In this document: one piece after another, positions 23,278-29,286 of the stretch | Position numbering within the stretch: the first letter of the stretch is position 1 | How the letters are laid out: each line of letters starts with the position of its first letter | Origin: Desulfobacterales bacterium | Lineage (GTDB): Bacteria; Desulfobacterota; Desulfobacteria; Desulfobacterales; JAFDCJ01 | DNA: 29,286 bases | Direction of reading: 5' to 3' | Assembly (NCBI GenBank): GCA_020345785.1 | Contig: CP070771.1 | Location: 3,862,459-3,891,744, forward strand | The notes under the pieces: generated by a model | Told to the model about the DNA's origin: nothing | The model's database searches: none | The model's input: only the letters and a program-made list of their open reading frames with translations | Made by a program: the position numbers and the translations under genes

Positions 23278-23735
23278 ATCCGGCGCTAAGTTATTTTTAT
23301 GCAACAGCAGCTGAAAAGATGAACGTCGAAGATCGAACGTCCAATCACGCCAAGGCGTGAAACATTGAATGATGATGTCGCTTCGCTGCACTGTTTGTTA
23401 ATGCGGCAAGTTGTTTGGCCATGTTGGTCGTAGCCATGCAGAGAGCCGAAATCCGAGGGAAGTTCCGATATTACCGGACTCCTGACTTCGCCGGAATGAC
23501 GACCTGATCAGCAGCAGCTGCTTTATTTTGTTGCAGAATTGATAATTTTATTCTTTCTGGAACCGATATCAAACCTTATTCGATGTTCGACGTTCAATGT
23601 TCAATGTTCGATGTTCAGCGCGTTTGGCGTTCAACGTTTTTTTATGCACACCTCATGATGGCATAAAGGCAACCTAAGATCAGCCACAAGATAACTTAGC
23701 GCGCATGGGAGAGCCCCGTTCGGCGCCAATCAGCC
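23278..23735. repeat. Inverted heptamer array (word GAACGTC) filling a 458-base gap
   Basis: Left arm 23321-23341: GAACGTC, GAAGATC, GAACGTC. A perfect stem CACGCC-AA-GGCGTG (23346-23359) and GAATGATGATGTCGCT (23367-23382) follow. Right arm 23581-23615 is five consecutive heptamers: CGATGTT, CGACGTT, CAATGTT, CAATGTT, CGATGTT, then a degenerate copy. Units within the right arm differ only by G/A or T/C changes. The interior of about 240 nt includes GCCGGAATGACGA, a type of short dispersed repeat. No gene is seen. The array separates the binding-protein gene from its ATPase. Confidence 0.8.
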
Positions 23736-24824
23736 ATGGAAATTCGCATCAACAACCTCAGTAAGGATTATTTCTCGGAAGGCAGGTCAATCAAGGCGCT
23801 TTGCAACGTTGATCTGACCATTCCGACCAATCGAATTTTTACGCTGCTGGGACCCAGCGGCTGCGGCAAAACCACCCTGTTGCGGTGCATCGTCGGATTG
23901 GAAATGCCGGATTCCGGAGAAATCGCGATCGGCGACGAACTCGTCTGGTCGAAAGAAAGGAACGTCTTCGTCCCGCCGGAAAAACGCGGCCTGAGCATGG
24001 TGTTCCAGACGTATGCCATCTGGCCCCATATGAATGTGTTCGACAACGTGGCCTACCCCCTCCAGGCCCGCAAGGAACCCAAGGAGGAAATCCGCAGGAA
24101 AGTCGAGCAGGCGCTGCGCTTCGTTCAGCTCGACGGTTTCGAGAAGCGGCCGGCGACAAAGCTCAGCGGCGGCCAGCAGCAGCGTGTCGCCTTGGCACGG
24201 GCTCTGGTCCCCGAGCCGAAAGTGATTCTTTTTGACGAACCACTGAGCAACCTGGATGCCAAGCTGCGGGAAGAGACGCGCAAGGAATTACGGAGCTTCC
24301 TGACTCGCCTGAAGATCACAGCCGTTTACGTGACCCACGACCGGATTGAAGCCCTGTCGCTGTCGGATGCGCTGGCGGTGATGCGCGAGGGCCGCATCAT
24401 CGAGATCGGCACACCCACAGAGGTCTATTTTGATTCCGATCAGCGATTCGTAGCCGATTTCATCGGCCGGGCCAACCTGATCAGCGGTAAGGTGGCGGCC
24501 GTCAACCACGGCGACACCATTATCGATTCCGGCATCGGCCCCATTGCCTGCCGGTCAAAGCATCATGCTTCGCCTGGACATCCGGTGACGGTGTGTGTCC
24601 GCCCGGAGTTCATCAGCGTGACGACCGCAGCGCCCGGCCACGGAGCCAACGTCTTCCGTGGAAGCGTGGCGTCGCTGGTTTTTGTGGGTGACACCTATGA
24701 AGGCGAGATAATCATCGGTGATTCACGCTTCATCACCCGGGTCGAACCGACCGCCGGCTTCAGGGAAGGCGACGAGGTCTTTCTTTACTTTGCGCCGGAT
24801 GATTGTTCGGTGTTGTCGAGGTGA
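23736..24824 (+). CDS. ABC transporter ATPase (FbpC/PotA-like)
   Basis: 362 residues: an ATPase domain with Walker [10 protein letters not shown] (39-47), Q-loop [11 protein letters not shown], signature [15 protein letters not shown] (143-157), Walker [13 protein letters not shown] and the D-loop, switch [13 protein letters not shown], then a TOBE-type C-terminal domain. It powers the fused permease encoded four bases downstream. The family imports iron, polyamines, sulfate or phosphonates, so the ATPase does not reveal the substrate. No Shine-Dalgarno sequence is evident at ATG 23736, and no better start is present. The gene starts about 120 bases after the word array. Confidence 0.93.
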   Translation: MEIRINNLSKDYFSEGRSIKALCNVDLTIPTNRIFTLLGPSGCGKTTLLRCIVGLEMPDSGEIAIGDELVWSKERNVFVPPEKRGLSMVFQTYAIWPHMNVFDNVAYPLQARKEPKEEIRRKVEQALRFVQLDGFEKRPATKLSGGQQQRVALARALVPEPKVILFDEPLSNLDAKLREETRKELRSFLTRLKITAVYVTHDRIEALSLSDALAVMREGRIIEIGTPTEVYFDSDQRFVADFIGRANLISGKVAAVNHGDTIIDSGIGPIACRSKHHASPGHPVTVCVRPEFISVTTAAPGHGANVFRGSVASLVFVGDTYEGEIIIGDSRFITRVEPTAGFREGDEVFLYFAPDDCSVLSR

Positions 24825-24828
24825 ATCG

Positions 24829-26526
24829 GTGGCGGTGATCTCCAGCCGAAGAAGTGCACTTACGCCGACGCTGATCGCGATCGTCGGTTTTCTGACGGTA
24901 TGTCCGGTGGTCATGCTCGTGCTCGGAAGTTTTTCCGAGGGTCTGGGCGCTTTCGGGGGCTTCACCCTGAACAAGTACTTCAAGGCTTATACCGATCCCG
25001 ACCTGGCCGCCATTATCGTCAACACGGTCATATTCACCACCGGGTCCGCCGTCGTCGCCACGCTTCTGGCTCTGTTTCTGGCATATTTGAACACCCGGAC
25101 CAACATACCGTTCAAATTCCTCTTCCGGATCATTTCCATCATTCCGATGATGATTCCCCACATCCTGTTCTCCGTCAGCTGGGTTCTCCTGCTGAACCCC
25201 TCCAACGGTCTGATCAACCTGTTTCTGCGCGAGGTCTTCGACCTGCAAACGGCGCCTTTCAATGTCTACACGCTGCCGGGAATGATCCTGGTGGAAGGGT
25301 TGCTGGATCTGCCCATCGCCTATCTGATTCTGGCCCCCGCCCTGTCGGCCTTCGACGTTTCGCTGGAGGAATCGTCCAAAGTTTGCGGCGCGTCGAACCT
25401 TAAAACCCTGGTCAGAGTGACCTTGCCGGTTCTGCGACCGGCGATCCTGGCCGCGATCATACTGGTGATTGTCCGCAGCCTGGCGTCGTTTGCGGTTCCC
25501 TCGGTCATCGGCATGCCCGGGCGAATCTACGTTCTGGCCACGCATATTTACCGGATTATTGCGACGGGTTTTACCCCGGACTACGGCATGGCGGCAGCCG
25601 TGGGCATGAGCGCCCTGGCAACATCCATCGCGCTTATCTACCTGTATCGTTATCTGACGTCGGAAAGCGAAAAATACGTGACCGTTTCCAGCCGGGGATA
25701 CCGGCCCACCCTGATAGATTTGAAAAATGCCAGATATCCCCTGTTCGGCATTGTCGGCCTGATTTCCTTTGTCCTGATCCTGTTGCCGGTGCTGGTGCTT
25801 TTCTACACCTCTCTGGTTCCATATTCGATGGTGCCCGGCGCCAGGGCCTTTTCCCTGATGAGCTGGAAGAACTGGATGGCGGTGCTCGCTGATCCCATTT
25901 CTCTGCTTTCCCTTAAAAACAGTATTTTTTTAGGTGTTGCGGGGGCGACCCTGGGCATCATCCTTTCGATCTTCGTCTCCTACGTTATCGTCAAGGTTCG
26001 TTCACCGGCCGCCGGGGTTCTGGAATCGTTGAGTTTTCTGTCCTTCTCCTTCCCCGGAATTGTCGTCGGCGTCGGCTTTATGTGGTTTTTTGTCCAGACG
26101 CCCTTGTATGCGACGATATGGTCGCTGCTGATCGGCTATATCGCCACCTATCTGCCCTACGGAATTCGCCCGCTCACCAGTGCGTTTGTTCAGATCCACA
26201 GCCACCTGGAAGAATCATCCCGGGTCTGCGGCGGCGGGGCCTTTTACACACTGCGCCGCATCGTGATTCCACTGCTCATCCCGGGCATCGTATCGGGCTG
26301 GATCCTGATGGCAACCATGTATGTGCGGGAGCTGACCCTGTCGGTCGTGCTTTCCCGACCAGGCACGGAGGTGCTGGCGGTTCAGATTTTTCGATTTGCC
26401 GAAGACGGCCTGTGGGGGAAACTATCCGCGCTGGGAATCATGATGATCTTTATCTCCATCCTTCTGGTGGTGATCGCATCGCTGATCGGGGCTAAACTGA
26501 CGACAGTGGAAACGGAGAAAACATAG
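24829..26526 (+). CDS. Fused two-domain ABC permease (FbpB-like)
   Basis: 565 residues with about 12 helices and two copies of the permease coupling loop, EESSKVCGAS (180-189) and EESSRVCGGG (461-470). The duplication inside one chain is the FbpB/SfuB/AfuB arrangement, with both halves contacting the ATPase dimer. The start is GTG 24829, preceded by GAGGTGA and placed four bases after the ATPase stop; an ATG further upstream would overlap the ATPase by 107 bases. It completes the importer begun by the binding protein. The next gene follows after 71 bases. Confidence 0.92.
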   Translation: MAVISSRRSALTPTLIAIVGFLTVCPVVMLVLGSFSEGLGAFGGFTLNKYFKAYTDPDLAAIIVNTVIFTTGSAVVATLLALFLAYLNTRTNIPFKFLFRIISIIPMMIPHILFSVSWVLLLNPSNGLINLFLREVFDLQTAPFNVYTLPGMILVEGLLDLPIAYLILAPALSAFDVSLEESSKVCGASNLKTLVRVTLPVLRPAILAAIILVIVRSLASFAVPSVIGMPGRIYVLATHIYRIIATGFTPDYGMAAAVGMSALATSIALIYLYRYLTSESEKYVTVSSRGYRPTLIDLKNARYPLFGIVGLISFVLILLPVLVLFYTSLVPYSMVPGARAFSLMSWKNWMAVLADPISLLSLKNSIFLGVAGATLGIILSIFVSYVIVKVRSPAAGVLESLSFLSFSFPGIVVGVGFMWFFVQTPLYATIWSLLIGYIATYLPYGIRPLTSAFVQIHSHLEESSRVCGGGAFYTLRRIVIPLLIPGIVSGWILMATMYVRELTLSVVLSRPGTEVLAVQIFRFAEDGLWGKLSALGIMMIFISILLVVIASLIGAKLTTVETEKT

Positions 26527-26597
26527 GGAATCTCGAAATTTTCGATTCTTCCGCTTTGGAAACCCAACTTTTTATCTTCCAACAAAAGGGGGAAACC

Positions 26598-28106
26598 ATG
26601 AAAATCAATATTGGAGAATTCCTAACCAGACGCTCGAAGGTTACTCCAACCCGGGAAGGATTGGTATGTGGAGATATCCGCCGCACTTATAAAGCTCTTA
26701 ACGACCGTGCCAATCGTCTGGCCAATGCCATGACAGCCCTTGGTATCGGGCATGGTGACCGGGTAAGCATTCTGGCCTTCAACGAACCCGAATATTACGA
26801 TATGTATTTCGGATTGGGTAAAATCGGTTCCACGCTGGTACCGATCAACTACCGCCTGGCGGGCCCTGAAATTAAGTACATCCTCTCAGACTGCGCATCA
26901 AAGGCACTTGTATTCGGCCCGGAATATACGGAGGTGGTTGACTCCATCCGCCGGGACATCCCCGCCAAGGATTTCATCGTCCTTTCCGAAGATCCACCGC
27001 AATGGGCCGGATCGTATGCGGCCATGATCGGCGATGCTTCCGACCGGGAGCCTCAAATTGTCGGCGGCGACGACGATACCCTAACCATTCTTTATACCTC
27101 CGGAACTACCGGACGGCCCAAAGGTGCTGAGTTAACCCACACCTACTATTACTGGAACTCGGTAAATCTGATGTGCACCCTGGGTCTGGATATCGGCAAC
27201 ACAAATTTAATCGCCTTGCCCCTGTTTCACATTGGTGCCCTGGCAGGTCCGCCCTGGGTCGTCCACTCGGGTGGGAAAGTGGTCCTGCTCAGAACTTTAG
27301 ACCCTCAGCGCTTTCTGGAACTTATCGCAGAAGAGAAGGTCACCGGCTTCGGATCGGTACCCCAGCTTCTGGATTTTCTAAAACTGGTTCCCGATTTTGC
27401 AAAATATGACTGGGGTTCTGTGAGAACCATCCTGGTATATGCTGCTCCGGTCCCGGTAACCTTGATTAAAGAATATGAAGCCGCCGGCATCGAAGTGCGT
27501 CAGCTTTACGGCCTGACCGAATGCAACACCGGTACCGTGCTGGATTCCGAAAATGCGTTAGAAAAAGTCGGTTCCTGCGGCCGGCCCTTTTTTCACACCG
27601 AGCTGCGGGTGGTGGACGACAACGACCGGGATTTACCACCGGGCGAAAAAGGTGAAGTGCTGCTGCGCGCCCCCAATATGATGAAAGGTTACCTGAACCG
27701 GCCTGATGATACCGCGGTCGCCATAAGAGATGGATGGCTTTATACCGGTGATATCGGCAAAATGGATGCGGACGGGTTCTTATATATCCTGGACCGCAAA
27801 AAGGATATGATCATCTCCGGTGGTGAAAATATTTACCCGGCGGAAATCGAAGACGCCCTGTTGAATAACCCAAAAGTTAAGGACGTCGGCGTTATCGGCT
27901 ATCCTCATGAAAAATGGGGAGAAGCCGTCAAGGCGATCGTGGTCGTAGAAGAGGGCGAAACTCTAACGGAAGCGGAACTGATTGAATGGTGTCAGGGCAA
28001 GATCGGAAGATTCAAGATTCCCAAAGCCGTCGTGTTTGCAGATGCAATACCAAGGACGCCCACAGGTAAAATACTGAAAACGGAATTAAGAAAACAATTC
28101 AATTAA
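26598..28106 (+). CDS. Acyl-CoA synthetase / AMP-dependent ligase
   Basis: 502 residues of the ANL adenylating family, typical of medium/long-chain acyl-CoA ligases (EC 6.2.1.-). Seen: P-loop YTSGTTGRPKGAE, YGLTECNTG, the TGDIGKMDADGF motif, hinge DRKKDMIISGGENIYPAEIE and C-terminal PRTPTGKILK with the catalytic Lys. It activates a carboxylic acid with ATP and couples it to CoA in the cytoplasm; the acid is not predictable here. ATG 26598 is chosen because AAGGGGG lies a few bases upstream; 14 residues upstream in frame would lack a site. Being 71 bases after the permease, it may be co-transcribed with the importer, which could then import an organic acid. Confidence 0.92.
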   Translation: MKINIGEFLTRRSKVTPTREGLVCGDIRRTYKALNDRANRLANAMTALGIGHGDRVSILAFNEPEYYDMYFGLGKIGSTLVPINYRLAGPEIKYILSDCASKALVFGPEYTEVVDSIRRDIPAKDFIVLSEDPPQWAGSYAAMIGDASDREPQIVGGDDDTLTILYTSGTTGRPKGAELTHTYYYWNSVNLMCTLGLDIGNTNLIALPLFHIGALAGPPWVVHSGGKVVLLRTLDPQRFLELIAEEKVTGFGSVPQLLDFLKLVPDFAKYDWGSVRTILVYAAPVPVTLIKEYEAAGIEVRQLYGLTECNTGTVLDSENALEKVGSCGRPFFHTELRVVDDNDRDLPPGEKGEVLLRAPNMMKGYLNRPDDTAVAIRDGWLYTGDIGKMDADGFLYILDRKKDMIISGGENIYPAEIEDALLNNPKVKDVGVIGYPHEKWGEAVKAIVVVEEGETLTEAELIEWCQGKIGRFKIPKAVVFADAIPRTPTGKILKTELRKQFN

Positions 28107-28164
28107 GGAGCAGTTTATCGGGGGTGGTATAGAATTGGGTGAGAATATCGGGGATGGCCATTAA

Positions 28165-28223
28165 ATTATAAATTTCCTTTTAAAAGTGCTACGAATATTA
28201 TAAATTTATGGGCGTCCTATAAT
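28165..28223 (+). promoter_or_regulatory. Possible activator-type promoter for the amidinotransferase
   Basis: The 11-mer ATTATAAATTT occurs at 28165-28175 and 28197-28207, 32 bases apart (about three helical turns). A perfect TATAAT follows at 28218-28223, with no -35 match where one should be; the second 11-mer covers that position. This is the layout of a promoter needing a bound activator. Transcription would start near 28230. Confidence 0.4.
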
Positions 28224-28246
28224 TTCATAACTTCAAGGGAGCATCA

Positions 28247-28276
28247 ATGACGGAGCAAAACTCGAGCTTGATCTAA
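28247..28276 (+). other. Nine-codon leader ORF (MTEQNSSLI)
   Basis: ATG 28247 has AAGGGAG five bases upstream, a strong ribosome site, and the frame stops after nine codons. It lies between the putative start of transcription and the amidinotransferase gene, 87 bases ahead of it. No run of a single amino-acid codon is present, so classic attenuation is not obvious. It may be a translated leader or a chance site. Confidence 0.35.
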
Positions 28277-28363
28277 CACTGCAGGGATTTAACGTGAGGT
28301 GATCCGGCCTTGTGAGGATGCCTAACGAAGAGTTAAATACAATTAGATCTGGAGGAAGATATC

Positions 28364-29286
28364 ATGACGAAAATCGTGAATGCCTGGAACGAATGGGATC
28401 CCCTAAAGAGATTAATTTTGGGTCGACCTGAAGGCAGCCATGTGGCTGCACCTGAACCCGGTGCGTACTCGCATCAACCCGACGGTGGTTATCCGCTCGG
28501 CACCTATGGGCCATATCCCCAGGAGATGGTTGATGAAGCTAACGAGCAGATGGATAACTTCTTGAAAATACTAGAAAACCGTGGTATTACGGTGGACCGT
28601 GTGGAAGTGCACCCGGCCTACTTGGAAGGTCGGGGCAATGGGACGCCAGATTGGACCATGCCCAATGTCCGCGGCACGAACTGCCCTCGTGACCTTTTCA
28701 TGACAGTTGGGAATGAGATAATTGAGGGCGCTGGCGCACAACGACAGCGCTGGTACGAGCACTTGAACCTTCGCCCCATCTTTGAGCGCTACTTCAAGGA
28801 AGATCCGGATTTTTTGTGGACTGCAGCACCCAAGCCTCGCATGACAGATGCTTCTTACGAAAAGAATTACTGGTACAACTACTACAATGTATGGTCAGAT
28901 GAAGAAAAACAAAAGCGATTAGAAAAAAGTCGCTTCCACCTGACCGACGTGGAACCGATGTGGGACGCCGCTTGCTGCATGCGAATGGGGAAGGACATCT
29001 TCTGGTACCATGGTTGTGTGACTAACAATGCCGGCATTGACTGGCTCAAGCGCTATTTCGGATCCAAAGGGATCAGGGTGCATGAAGTGCAGTTCGGCAC
29101 CACCCAAGACACGTATTACGCGTTTCACGCTGACGTCATTATTTGCCCCGTTCGTCCTGGGCTAATGATGCACAACCCTACTCGACCTTTCCTGACCCCA
29201 GAAGCCGTAGAACTTCTCAAGAAGAACGACTGGGAAATAGTTGAGACGGCTCCCCCAACCCATCATTACACGGAAGTGCTTGACTC
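28364..29286 (+). CDS. Glycine amidinotransferase-like protein, partial (C-terminus off window)
   Basis: 307 codons are visible. EWDPLKRLILGR at 10-21, CPRDLFMTVGNEIIE at 107-121, EPMWDAACCMRMGKDIFW and FHADVIICPVRPG match the arginine:glycine amidinotransferase (AGAT) family. The Asp of PRD, the Asp of MWDAA, and the His and Asp of FHAD correspond to human AGAT Asp170, Asp254, His303 and Asp305. The catalytic Cys (human 407) would lie beyond the window. The family transfers the amidino group of arginine to an amine; other members act in streptomycin, saxitoxin and cylindrospermopsin synthesis. WDAACC instead of FDAAD near the active site hints at a different acceptor. GGAGGAAG five bases before ATG supports the start. 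The acceptor is unknown. Confidence 0.88.
   Translation, partial: MTKIVNAWNEWDPLKRLILGRPEGSHVAAPEPGAYSHQPDGGYPLGTYGPYPQEMVDEANEQMDNFLKILENRGITVDRVEVHPAYLEGRGNGTPDWTMPNVRGTNCPRDLFMTVGNEIIEGAGAQRQRWYEHLNLRPIFERYFKEDPDFLWTAAPKPRMTDASYEKNYWYNYYNVWSDEEKQKRLEKSRFHLTDVEPMWDAACCMRMGKDIFWYHGCVTNNAGIDWLKRYFGSKGIRVHEVQFGTTQDTYYAFHADVIICPVRPGLMMHNPTRPFLTPEAVELLKKNDWEIVETAPPTHHYTEVLD

Noticed and set aside
6351..23615. CRISPR array
   Set aside because: The repeats are 7-8 nt, contiguous without spacers, degenerate and in opposing arms; no cas gene is present.
26528..26548. Intrinsic terminator after the fused permease
   Set aside because: GAATCTCGAAATTTTCGATTC-like stem is A/T-rich with a bulge and no T-run; too weak to call.

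Overview
The window looks like a chromosomal contig from an anaerobic, Gram-negative Desulfobacterota-type bacterium (former Deltaproteobacteria). This placement is inferred from gene content: a PrkA/YeaH/SpoVR operon with a second PrkA, UbiE/MenG with a UbiA prenyltransferase, a NosL/ABC/SafE cluster and class II fumarase. There is no rRNA, tRNA or clade-marker gene to confirm it. No transposase, phage gene or CRISPR array was seen.

Layout. 1-2070: two minus-strand genes, a LarA-family protein cut by the left edge and a DUF374 acyltransferase. 2071-2664: a long palindrome-rich control region. 2665-10652: a plus-strand stress/stationary-phase operon, prkA - yeaH - spoVR - second prkA-like gene. 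10779-12444: a small Cys-rich protein gene (minus) and ubiE/menG (plus). 12719-18670: a minus-strand run that reads, in transcription order, nosL, a small membrane protein, ABC permease, ABC ATPase, a membrane protein with a CPWC motif, a UbiA prenyltransferase and a cytochrome b5-DUF2231 fusion. A sulfite-exporter/SafE-like gene diverges from nosL. 20015-21879: a small zinc-ribbon gene and fumC (minus). 22282-26526: a binding-protein ABC importer of the FbpABC type, visibly richer in G+C than the prkA operon. 26598-29286: an acyl-CoA ligase and an amidinotransferase cut by the right edge.

How genes may work together. PrkA and YeaH are known partners in nutrient-stress and stationary-phase signalling, and SpoVR often travels with them. 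The nosL-ABC-CPWC-SafE set looks like an envelope metal (probably copper) handling or redox-maturation module. With UbiE, UbiA and the b5 fusion next to it, it suggests a quinone/cytochrome theme. No NosZ is present here.

The most unusual signal is not a gene. At least eight intergenic gaps contain arrays of degenerate 7- or 8-nt words repeated head to tail, and nearly every array has a second arm carrying the same word in reverse complement. Each locus has its own word (GGTATAA, TTGAATA, CCAAATA, GAACGTC, TTGGAACG, CACGAAAA), but the architecture is shared. One array ends five bases before the spoVR start codon, which has no Shine-Dalgarno sequence. Other non-coding signals include an 11-bp inverted repeat in the fumC leader, a possible activator-type promoter plus a 9-codon leader ORF ahead of the amidinotransferase, and a 15-bp-stem element upstream of ubiE.
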